A stretch of 32,229 bases of DNA. It comes from Oleispira sp. (GTDB lineage Bacteria; Pseudomonadota; Gammaproteobacteria; Pseudomonadales; Oceanobacteraceae). The notes under the pieces are model-generated. The model was not told the DNA's origin. It did not search any database and worked only from the letters and a program-made list of their open reading frames with translations. The stretch spans positions 29,098 through 61,326 of the forward strand of contig JAESQF010000121.1 in the NCBI GenBank assembly GCA_016765295.1, in the 5' to 3' direction. This document shows, piece by piece, positions 25,395 to 32,229 of this stretch (positions within the stretch are counted from its first letter, which is position 1; each line of letters begins with the position of its first letter). Position numbers and translations under genes: made by a program.

Positions 25395-26343
25395 TTGCTT
25401 TACCTAGTGACAAAGATAAGGAATAGCCTAGTTCTTTATCAATATACTCATCATTAGCAAATACAATTAGATATTCGATTTCAGGGTCTGACAATTCAAG
25501 CATAATTTTGGTATAAGCAAAATCTTTCCAAGTCTGCTCAATATAAAGCCCTGCTAATTCACTAGCCAAATACAGGGGCTGAAATGACGAGTTGAGAGCA
25601 ACCACCTCATAGCTAGCATCTTTGCTAAGTTTAAAACTCTTAATAAAGACAATCTCTTTTTCAATGTCTTTAATGACAAAGTAACCTGCGGGAATGAAGC
25701 CTTGCTGGGTTTGATAAAGAACGGATTCGCTGGTTATTTTCTGACTAACCGCTGAGTCAGACGCTAATATCTGCTTAAACGCATTTTTATAGTCAGCGCA
25801 GCATGCACCTTCTGTAATTTTCTTTGGTAATCTAAATGGAGGAGCAAAAACCGCATCATAAACAATTTCAGTCGCGCTGAATTCAACTATCACATCAGGC
25901 TTAGGGGTATTGCGCAAAGTGCCATTAGCATCTGTCCAAGTATAAAAAGATTTATCAGTGCTTGATTTTATCTGCTGCTGTAATTCTTCTTCTGTCTTGT
26001 AGCCCTCAAGCTCTTTAGGCTTTACCGGAGCCGACCCTACAGAATCAGGTTTTTCAGTATTTGACTCTGGGCTTTTCGATGCAGGTCTTTTCGATTCGGA
26101 AGATTGCTCTAAAGCGCCAGGCTTTGTAGGTACAACCGTATTATGGATAACTCCTTGAGCATCAACCCAGGTGTAATAGGCAGGCTCAGCCAAGACAGGA
26201 AGAGCCATCAATACTAGCAGTATTGCTAATATTGATTTATCAAGAAAAGAACCTAGAACTTTGTGCGGTATGTAATACCCAAAGCACCAATGGTTAACTT
26301 GGTATTTACATCCAAGCTTGGATAAGGATTGGTTACAGTACAA
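25387..26343 (-). CDS. periplasmic protein with two DUF4124-like segments (FilE-like)
   Basis: The longest frame gives 318 residues from a TTG at 26343. Its first part overlaps the barrel gene upstream and is not conserved-looking. A signal peptide (SILAILLVLMALPVLA) ends near residue 52. Two short DUF4124-like motifs follow, YYTWVDAQGVIHNT (residues 56-69) and FYTWTDANGTLRNT, separated by a Pro/Ser/Lys-rich linker. The C-terminal half begins near a CC pair (181-182) and has beta-rich segments (GYFVIKDIEKEIVFIKSFKL, YLIVFAND) vaguely like MalM. No ordinary start codon sits just before the signal peptide; the only in-frame ATG (26208) is inside it. In this position Acinetobacter Fil clusters have FilE. 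Function unknown. Confidence 0.6.
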   Translation of the reverse strand: MYCNQSLSKLGCKYQVNHWCFGYYIPHKVLGSFLDKSILAILLVLMALPVLAEPAYYTWVDAQGVIHNTVVPTKPGALEQSSESKRPASKSPESNTEKPDSVGSAPVKPKELEGYKTEEELQQQIKSSTDKSFYTWTDANGTLRNTPKPDVIVEFSATEIVYDAVFAPPFRLPKKITEGACCADYKNAFKQILASDSAVSQKITSESVLYQTQQGFIPAGYFVIKDIEKEIVFIKSFKLSKDASYEVVALNSSFQPLYLASELAGLYIEQTWKDFAYTKIMLELSDPEIEYLIVFANDEYIDKELGYSLSLSLGKASD

Positions 26344-27905
26344 GTTAAGCAGTTCCTGTTAAGAGAGTTACTTGAATTTGAATAAGGGCCGACATTATTC
26401 TCTTCTTGTGGATCAGCCAGAATTGTTTCTTTCGACTCTAAGAATGCGATTGAAAAATCAACCACGGTATCTTTATCCCACTGATAACCCATACCCAAAG
26501 AATACATAGTCGCAAAACCCAATGGAGCCATAATGCTGCGGCTATCATCTGGAATTGAAGATTCACGAGGTTCATAACCCGCACGCAATTGTACTCGACT
26601 ATTCAGATCATAAGCAAAACCAAATGCATGACTCCATACACTTTTAAAACCTAACGGCTGAGACAAGGTAGTATCCGTTACCAACCCTGGTGCCATGATT
26701 TTAGCCGCGCTCAAGAAACTAACTGGGCGATCAAACTCTAATAAAAGCTCATCCCATTTATCATAGTCTGTCCAACCTATATCATAGTTAAATTGGAAGT
26801 CATCAAGAAAGCGTAATTTAATACCTGTTTGAAAGTGCTGAGGGAATTCTTGCTCAGCAGAAACCATACCGGATTCTTTTTTAACACCGGTCGGTAGTTG
26901 GAAAATCGCACCACCAATCGCACCAAAGATTGTAGACTGAAACTTTTGAAAAAACCCGGCAAAATCATCAGTATATTCGAGTTCATAGGTGCCTTTCAAG
27001 TGAGTTGTTGCACCACTTTGGTAGGTTACCCCCCAAGCAAACCAATCTTTTGGTTCCCAGAGAAAACCAACGTTAAAAGACGGGGATAATGACTCTTGCA
27101 TATCAATACTCAACGTACCGATATCATCATAAGGGCCAATATTACCACCGCACAACGCAATTAGCGGAACCAGAGGATCGTTCCCTGTTGGCGTACCGTC
27201 GTCATTAAAACAACCAAAAGCATCCTGCAATTGCTCGCCAACGGCAATTAATATGTTCGGAGCACGCAAATCCTGCTCTAACGCAACAGCGTGATGGTTA
27301 AAAAGAAAACTCACACCCACTGCAAACTCATCTGAAACTTTATAACCAAACGAAGGGGTAAAGTATGCAAAGCGCTGCATACTAATTTTTTTGGCCTGAT
27401 AACGACCGGGGTCATCATCATCCTTGGCAAAACCCGCAACCATAGGTGCATACACTGCGTTTGCAAACGTAAAGCGAGAACCTTCAGGTTGGATTGACAT
27501 ACCTGCTGAAGGAAGTGATAGCAAAGGCAAAAAATCCATGGGTAAAATACCATACCCAGGAATATAAGCGGCAGCACCTGCACTACCTTTAGTTCCTGCT
27601 ACAGGATCGTTATCAATATTCAACAACTCGCCTTCACTATCATAATGATCTGGCACTTCAAAATCATAGGTAGCTTCTAGATGAATTGTTTGTAGCGAAA
27701 ACTGAACCTGACGGCCTTCTAATTTTGTTAGGCCCGCTGGGTTAAAGTGAATACTCATAATACCTACAGGGTCCGCGGTTACCGCGTTACCCATAGACAT
27801 TGCCTTGGTATCAATAAACAAATTTGTTGTTAATTGCGCCTGACTGTTCGCCGCTACAAAACCTAAGCCCAGTAGCGCTAGCCTTTTATACATCGCAATA
27901 TTCAT
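26253..27905 (-). CDS. FadL/OmpP1-family outer-membrane protein
   Basis: 550 residues. The signal peptide ends at SQA23. FNPAGLTKLEGRQV (around 54-67) is the FadL-family signature near the N-terminal hatch. Many aromatic strands follow, such as WFAWGVTYQSGATTHLKGTY. The last residue is Phe (TYRTKF). FadL proteins take long-chain fatty acids or other hydrophobic molecules through the outer membrane by a lateral opening. Two long loops (about 215-260 and 495-530) are rich in Asn/Asp/Cys. AAGGAG seven bases before the ATG is a strong site. Within this cluster it may instead serve a surface-assembly role. Confidence 0.85.
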   Translation of the reverse strand: MNIAMYKRLALLGLGFVAANSQAQLTTNLFIDTKAMSMGNAVTADPVGIMSIHFNPAGLTKLEGRQVQFSLQTIHLEATYDFEVPDHYDSEGELLNIDNDPVAGTKGSAGAAAYIPGYGILPMDFLPLLSLPSAGMSIQPEGSRFTFANAVYAPMVAGFAKDDDDPGRYQAKKISMQRFAYFTPSFGYKVSDEFAVGVSFLFNHHAVALEQDLRAPNILIAVGEQLQDAFGCFNDDGTPTGNDPLVPLIALCGGNIGPYDDIGTLSIDMQESLSPSFNVGFLWEPKDWFAWGVTYQSGATTHLKGTYELEYTDDFAGFFQKFQSTIFGAIGGAIFQLPTGVKKESGMVSAEQEFPQHFQTGIKLRFLDDFQFNYDIGWTDYDKWDELLLEFDRPVSFLSAAKIMAPGLVTDTTLSQPLGFKSVWSHAFGFAYDLNSRVQLRAGYEPRESSIPDDSRSIMAPLGFATMYSLGMGYQWDKDTVVDFSIAFLESKETILADPQEENNVGPYSNSSNSLNRNCLTCTVTNPYPSLDVNTKLTIGALGITYRTKF

Positions 27906-27929
27906 GTCTCTCTCCTTACTGCGATGTTA

Positions 27930-28982
27930 TTACAAGCTTGGCTTAATGCCTTCGATATCAATCGGCATTGAGAAGCCAACAAGAAAATCAGGGGCAGACT
28001 CTGTCATGCCAAAACCAATATTAATATTGGTAATAGTTTTCGGAGAAACACGAACACCTAAAGCAAAGTTCATAAGGCCAGTCACTTGACTGCCTATCGT
28101 ACTGTTTATTGTGTCGTTGCCGCGTTGTAATACAAATTTTGTTTCATCGTTATAAGAAGCTTGAAAGGAAACACTTAGGGAGACGTCATAGGATAGAGAA
28201 TAAGCAAAGCCCATCGAGCCCGATATTGAAGAGCCAGGGTGAACTTCTTTTAAAATAGCACCATCACGTAATTGATTTAGATCTGTTTCGGCAAAATTAT
28301 AGCCATACGTGCCAGAGCCAAAAAGAACAACAGGATCTAGAACTTTAGATACACTACCGCCAGCACTGATACTGTAATAGCCTGAACCACTTGCAAGGTG
28401 TTTATTGGTATCAATTTCATACGGGCTATCACCGTTTTTCAACTTAATGGAACTGAATAATGTTTTGCTGATAGCACCAGGGACAATACCCCATGGCTGC
28501 CAGCGAGCCGTACCACTCAAGTCACCCATAGAGAAATTAGTGATGGCAGCTTCGCTATCATACTTGGCAATTAATGGCATACGGCCACCAATGGTTAAAT
28601 TATCTAACAAACCATAATCTAAACTAAAAGAGTTAGTAAACGTATGTGTTGCTGCCGGATTAACATCCGCACTCAATATATTTGAAGAACCGGTAATTTG
28701 ACCGTCAGAATCGACTTGAGGCTCAATAATCAAACTAAGACGCTGATCGCCGTAATAACTATAATCAAAAGAGTAATTAAGACCTAGATTCCCTTGCCTT
28801 AGTAAAGAATAGCTATTTTCAGCAGCCTCAAATACTTCTTCAAGTGCTCTTTCAGTATCAGCATCTGATTCTTGTTTAGTTAATGCATCGCGTGCTTGTG
28901 AAACATCTACGGCGTGCACCAAAGAAGTACCAGTTGCACTAAGAGCGATCAATAATAATGATGAATGCAGCTTAATCCCCAT
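27930..28982 (-). CDS. predicted outer-membrane barrel protein (FilC-like)
   Basis: 350 residues. Signal peptide to VHA24. An acidic helical segment (QARDALTKQESDADTERALE) precedes a barrel with repeated strand patterns: LGLNYSFDYSYYGDQRLSLI, HTFTNSFSLDYGLLDNLTIG, GVRVSPKTITNINIGFGM. It resembles the 'transporter/meta-pathway phenol degradation' type of putative outer-membrane proteins. The C-terminal residue is Leu rather than Phe. It lies 70 bases after the C39-like gene and 24 before the FadL-like gene, in the same operon. Its function is not known. Confidence 0.7.
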   Translation of the reverse strand: MGIKLHSSLLLIALSATGTSLVHAVDVSQARDALTKQESDADTERALEEVFEAAENSYSLLRQGNLGLNYSFDYSYYGDQRLSLIIEPQVDSDGQITGSSNILSADVNPAATHTFTNSFSLDYGLLDNLTIGGRMPLIAKYDSEAAITNFSMGDLSGTARWQPWGIVPGAISKTLFSSIKLKNGDSPYEIDTNKHLASGSGYYSISAGGSVSKVLDPVVLFGSGTYGYNFAETDLNQLRDGAILKEVHPGSSISGSMGFAYSLSYDVSLSVSFQASYNDETKFVLQRGNDTINSTIGSQVTGLMNFALGVRVSPKTITNINIGFGMTESAPDFLVGFSMPIDIEGIKPSL

Positions 28983-29052
28983 TGGAATCCCTATCTTTTT
29001 AAGTTCTTATTTTAATTATTTTTAACTTGATATTTTGACGTAAGTTTTTTAA

Positions 29053-30003
29053 TTAATTACGTTTATATCTTATGCTTTTCTCGATTCTGGTTTCTTTCCC
29101 ATTATCTATATCGGACTGTAACCAATAAATCGCATTGTATTTATCCGCATCGTTCTGCGTATAATAATCATTCTTATCCGTTGAATAATATTGACGGCCT
29201 TCTTCGTCCAATAAAGGTATGCCATTCGCATCTCTTACAAGGTCAAATTTGAAGTAGGCATTATTATTTAATGACGCAATTTTATTAATTAAATTGACGT
29301 CTTCAGGCATGGCAAATAAAGGAAATTCTCTAAAAGTGTTTTCTGAAATAATATAGTCAGAAACATAACGTAAATCTTGTTCTTGCAGCTCCAGACCATT
29401 AGAAGGCTTGTGTCCGTTAGGGAATACGATAAACAATACGTTATTATCCCAAACTTCTAAGAAGCGCTTCATGGTAAAGCTAATATTACCTAACGCTGGA
29501 TCAGCAACGAATACACGACCATCGTAAACCGCACGTATAACAACAAAATGTTTAAAACCGGCGTATTCAATAGGTGCAATGGCTGGGTGATCGAGCTCTT
29601 CCAAATCAGAAGCTTGTGCTTTAAAGCCACCGGAAGGATGCCCAAGTGCCGTTACTAGACGCTTCATATCCAACAAAGAAAAACCACGACGTTCGACAAT
29701 ACGTTCTGTTTCACCGAAACGTAAAAGGCCTTCCATTACTTGACGCTCTTGGAAGTTACGACCTAGGTAGAAATCGAGAATCGTTGTTAATGCGGCTGAA
29801 CCGCAGCTGTAATCGTAAGCCTGACGAACCACGTTATTAAAGCGCTGAGCCGATAACGGTTCGACGTTAATTACCACATCCTGCTGAGCAGGTTCTGTAT
29901 TAGCCACACGATAGACGATATCACCCTCTTTACGATCTGGAATGATAGCCAGTTCGTTAACGATAGCGAATGCAATGATTGAACCTAACAAAATAATCAG
30001 CAT
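29053..30003 (-). CDS. membrane-anchored C39-like cysteine peptidase (FilB-like)
   Basis: 316 residues. A hydrophobic N terminus (residues 1-20) gives a signal anchor or signal peptide. The peptidase domain has QAYDYSCGSAAL (Gln61 oxyanion, Cys67 nucleophile), FKHFVVIRAVYDGRV (His152) and FVADPALGN (Asp168), the full C39/papain-like set. The C-terminal part is charged and has a DxNxxPxLDE-type acidic loop. No ABC-transporter part is fused or adjacent. AGGAGG is 15 bases before the ATG, an unusually long spacing, and the N terminus has no basic residue before the helix. Acinetobacter has a similar peptidase in its Fil cluster. The likely substrate is a cluster protein, by inference only. Confidence 0.75.
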   Translation of the reverse strand: MLIILLGSIIAFAIVNELAIIPDRKEGDIVYRVANTEPAQQDVVINVEPLSAQRFNNVVRQAYDYSCGSAALTTILDFYLGRNFQERQVMEGLLRFGETERIVERRGFSLLDMKRLVTALGHPSGGFKAQASDLEELDHPAIAPIEYAGFKHFVVIRAVYDGRVFVADPALGNISFTMKRFLEVWDNNVLFIVFPNGHKPSNGLELQEQDLRYVSDYIISENTFREFPLFAMPEDVNLINKIASLNNNAYFKFDLVRDANGIPLLDEEGRQYYSTDKNDYYTQNDADKYNAIYWLQSDIDNGKETRIEKSIRYKRN

Positions 30004-30270
30004 GATAGTTGCTTTGAGCCTCCTGGATTATTATTTTTGTATTTCCAGTAATGCGTTTATGTTACAGAAGTTTACTAAAAACGCCACACTTTAATCACAA
30101 GGATATCAGGCATTTAGCCAATCTTTACGCTCAAAAAGGACAAAATAGGCCACCTGACCTAGGAGTTCGATTTGACAAATACTGACAATGGTCTATAGAA
30201 AAGTTTTCACCACTCACAGGCATATACTTCAGCCAACACCGGGTAAATAGCAGATAAATAACAAGCATAA
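30004..30270 (-). promoter_or_regulatory. control region before the C39-like gene
   Basis: About 267 bases after the DUF6160 gene's terminator, with no gene seen. It should hold the promoter of the C39-barrel-barrel-DUF4124 operon. No -35/-10 pair is convincing. The strong AGGAGG near 30019-30024 is the only clear signal. Confidence 0.4.
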
Positions 30271-30272
30271 AA

Positions 30273-30292
30273 AAACCCGCCGAAGCGGGTTT
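30273..30292. terminator. UUCG-loop rho-independent terminator
   Basis: On the minus strand AAACCCGC, loop TTCG, GCGGGTTT, then a T run. The UUCG tetraloop makes a very stable hairpin. It closes the DUF6160-type gene 31 bases after its stop, so the following C39-like gene needs its own promoter or readthrough. Confidence 0.9.
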
Positions 30293-30322
30293 CTTTTTAA
30301 CAATCAAACAATCAACAAGTGA

Positions 30323-31486
30323 TTAGTGACCGTAGATACGCTGAGTCATACCAGCAAGCTCTAGACCCTTAATCGCAACTGAACCAATTGAACTTCCACC
30401 GATGGCTATTGAAGCAATACCAATATCCATATCCATAGCGCCTATTTGAATATAAACACCCGCAGTAGAACCTGGTAGCTTAGCGTTGCCGCCAACAGCC
30501 CAGATAGTTTGATCAATTGACATTGCGCCGCCGCCAGAACCAGATACCGTAAGACCTGTAATCTGAATAGCAGAGCCTGCAGCAAGACTAGCCTCAACAT
30601 TTAACTCGGCTTCTACTTCAGCCGCAGTAACAGTGCCGTTAGAATCAGTATCACCAATAGTCGAGGCATAACCAGCTGTATAGCCATCTTGATTTGCAGT
30701 GATAGCAGCAACAGGAGCAACAGTAACAGCAGGATCAATCAAATCCTGAGCATCCTGAGCAGCAGTCTGAGCAGCAGCAGTAAGATCAGTATCAGCCAAC
30801 GCTGCAGCAGTAAAGCCAGCATTGTAGCCAGCAGCTATCTTAGCCTGAGCACCTGGTGCAAGAATTGCTGCCTGAGTATCGGTATAACCGAATAGACCAA
30901 GATTCATATCTGTAATTTCAAGTGATGAACTCATCACAATAGCCATTGAAGAAACATCAGTTGCATGAGAACCTGTAACACCTAGAGCGCCAAGACCACC
31001 TGAGCCAGCTGTACCAAGATTCTTAATTGTTGTAGTAGATGCACCTAGCTTCATCGTAATATCAAGATTGTTGATAATTTCTGATTCAGATCCATCTGCG
31101 GCCAGCAACTTCAATGCACTAAACTCACCTGGACTGCCTGCCAAATCGTTACCCAATGTAATTACAATGTCTTCAGTAGGCGCTGTGGTAGTCATCAACA
31201 GATCGCCATTTTCATTCACATCAATAGTTTGAGTCAACTTACCCAAACCTGTCACCGAAATGTGTTCAAGAGAAACAGAACCACCACCAGTAGCACCGGC
31301 GCCAGTATCGGTATAAAGTACTTCACCAACTTTAATACCATCGGTACCAAGCTCAATCTCAATAGTCACACCCGCTTGACCAGTTGTATTGCCTAGAACT
31401 GTATCATCAAGAGCTTCCATCGCTTGAGATGCGAAAGGGGCCGCTGAAATAGCTGATGCTAAAATAATTTTTTTAAAAGTTTTCAT
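30323..31486 (-). CDS. secreted DUF6160-type putative pilus/surface protein
   Basis: 387 residues. Signal peptide to SQA22, then MEALDDTVLGNTTGQAGVTI, the N-terminal pattern of DUF6160 proteins (named FilA/FilF in Acinetobacter, as remembered). Gly/Ser/Thr-rich beta-like repeats follow. Residues about 201-297 form an Ala/Asp/Gln-rich insert, which contains DTDSNGTVTAAE (279-290), a perfect EF-hand-type loop. After it the beta pattern resumes (GSAIQITGLTVSGSGGG). The end is QRIYGH. There is no sortase or anchor motif and no GG leader. ACGGAGTG precedes the ATG. It is probably exported and surface-located; the pilus role is a database-style guess. Confidence 0.72.
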   Translation of the reverse strand: MKTFKKIILASAISAAPFASQAMEALDDTVLGNTTGQAGVTIEIELGTDGIKVGEVLYTDTGAGATGGGSVSLEHISVTGLGKLTQTIDVNENGDLLMTTTAPTEDIVITLGNDLAGSPGEFSALKLLAADGSESEIINNLDITMKLGASTTTIKNLGTAGSGGLGALGVTGSHATDVSSMAIVMSSSLEITDMNLGLFGYTDTQAAILAPGAQAKIAAGYNAGFTAAALADTDLTAAAQTAAQDAQDLIDPAVTVAPVAAITANQDGYTAGYASTIGDTDSNGTVTAAEVEAELNVEASLAAGSAIQITGLTVSGSGGGAMSIDQTIWAVGGNAKLPGSTAGVYIQIGAMDMDIGIASIAIGGSSIGSVAIKGLELAGMTQRIYGH

Positions 31487-31781
31487 GAGTGCACACTCCG
31501 TTATTTTATGATTATTAAGTAGTATTCCCTACTTTTAATTCTCTAGATGCTAAAACAGCCTTTGAAAGTTTAATCATACATAGTTATTTATTATTGTTTT
31601 TATCTACCAACTAAGTCATACCTGATCCAGAAGTTGGACAAACAATATTAAAGCTCCCCCTCTTTGTCTATACTTATTTCGACATTCCCTTAAGATTTTT
31701 TGTAAACTACAGACACTTACAAGGATGTGTCATTTATCTCGCACAAAACCGCCAATAATTGGCTAGTTGACCAGTACTTAT
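31487..31781. other. divergent control region
   Basis: 295 bases between two divergent genes. It should hold promoters for the DUF6160-type gene (minus) and the pabB-like gene (plus). AT-rich; no operator or strong hairpin noticed. Confidence 0.4.
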
Positions 31782-32229
31782 ATGCCAAATACGAACGACC
31801 GTACCGACAAGTTTCAAGATATAAATAGCTGTCAAACAACCTATTCACGCTTATCAATAATTAAAGCATTCACTCAACTGTGTGGCTTAACCAATTTAAA
31901 GAATGATGTTTCAGAAAAAACCACTATTACCAAGCCAAGCCTGCTCACTAGCTCAAGTGAAAATGATAGCGATCCAAGTAATCGTTTTAGCTTTTTTTGT
32001 GCCAACCCAAGCGCTAGTCAAGTCTTTTATGATTCAAATACCCTGCATGAATGGCAATCGCAGCTGCTCACTTCAAGCAAGCACCAAAATCAGCCAACAG
32101 ACATTCCTTTTCACTCAGGCTGGCTGGGGTACTTTTCTTACCCGAATAGCATCAAATCAACAAATAAAGTCCCTGTTAATAAGGCACTGGCCGAGCTTAA
32201 TTATTACCCCTGGGTTATTTGTTTCGATC
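31782..32229 (+). CDS. pabB: aminodeoxychorismate synthase component I, N-terminal part
   Basis: An open frame from the ATG at 31782 to the window end (149 codons, no stop). RFSFFCANPSASQVFYD and PFHSGWLGYFSYPNSI match the N-terminal domain of chorismate-using enzymes (PabB, TrpE), whose pattern is xxADPxxxL and PFxGGxxGYxxYD. LNYYPWVICFD fits the following strand. The catalytic C-terminal domain is outside the window. PabB with PabA makes aminodeoxychorismate, the substrate of PabC encoded at 6665-7516. TrpE remains possible but usually has a longer N terminus. An in-frame TTG at 31767 is an alternative start. No clear ribosome-binding site. Confidence 0.75.
   Translation, partial: MPNTNDRTDKFQDINSCQTTYSRLSIIKAFTQLCGLTNLKNDVSEKTTITKPSLLTSSSENDSDPSNRFSFFCANPSASQVFYDSNTLHEWQSQLLTSSKHQNQPTDIPFHSGWLGYFSYPNSIKSTNKVPVNKALAELNYYPWVICFD

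Noticed and set aside
30689-30895. Ser/Asn-rich plus-strand frame.
   Set aside because: It is the complement of the Ala-rich insert of the DUF6160-type protein; composition explains it.
30323-31486. A double-glycine leader on the DUF6160-type protein that a C39 peptidase would cut.
   Set aside because: The N terminus is a Sec signal peptide ending in SQA; the GG pairs lie inside the mature protein and are not in leader context.

Overview
The window is chromosomal DNA of a Gram-negative gammaproteobacterium. The evidence is the yceD-rpmF-plsX-fabD-fabG-acpP-fabF-pabC-mltG-tmk-holB-pilZ gene order, a divergent rluC/rne pair, the ppsR/ppsA/esterase/rraA block and several outer-membrane barrel proteins. 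The absence of fabH between plsX and fabD and the pps-rraA block recall Pseudomonadales. The AT-leaning composition and the Fil-like surface cluster fit a marine Oceanospirillales-type relative. That placement is inference. No rRNA, tRNA, insertion sequence, prophage or CRISPR array was seen.

Layout: (1) 1-1268 (+): the 3' part of an M14-type metallopeptidase gene overlapping an alpha/beta hydrolase gene. (2) 1269-2649 (+): a phosphate-selective porin behind a convincing Pho box. (3) 2698-3279 (-): an unrecognised 193-residue protein with a Cys/His pattern like the CNF/CheD deamidase fold. (4) 3442-12975 (-): a housekeeping block for fatty acid/phospholipid initiation (plsX, fabD, fabG, acpP, fabF), L32 (rpmF), folate (pabC), peptidoglycan (mltG), dTMP kinase (tmk), the clamp-loader subunit (holB) and PilZ. 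acpP and fabF are separated by a terminator and an AT-rich palindrome. (5) 13029-15625 (-): sppA, a Gph-like HAD phosphatase and rluC, divergent from rne (16094-18712), which has a 468-base structured leader. (6) 18787-19635 (+): an HDOD protein whose ribosome-binding site lies in one arm of a 13-bp perfect inverted repeat. (7) 19732-24511: rraA, an esterase and ppsA on minus, with ppsR divergent on plus. RraA-family proteins inhibit RNase E in E. coli, so enzyme and candidate inhibitor lie about 1 kb apart. (8) 24519-31486 (-): a surface system. It comprises a secreted DUF6160-type protein with an Ala-rich insert carrying an EF-hand-like loop, a membrane-anchored C39-like peptidase, two outer-membrane barrels (one FadL-family), a periplasmic protein with two DUF4124-like segments, and a hydrolase. 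From memory this matches the Acinetobacter genes named Fil (putative pilus system). It is the best candidate in the window for a poorly described system. (9) 31782-32229 (+): the 5' end of a pabB-like gene running off the window.

Several starts were moved from the longest open frame. ppsA probably starts at a TTG at 23605, ppsR at 23693, fabD at 10969, yceD at 12975 and the HAD phosphatase at 14640. The start of the DUF4124-like gene near 26250 cannot be resolved with ordinary start codons.
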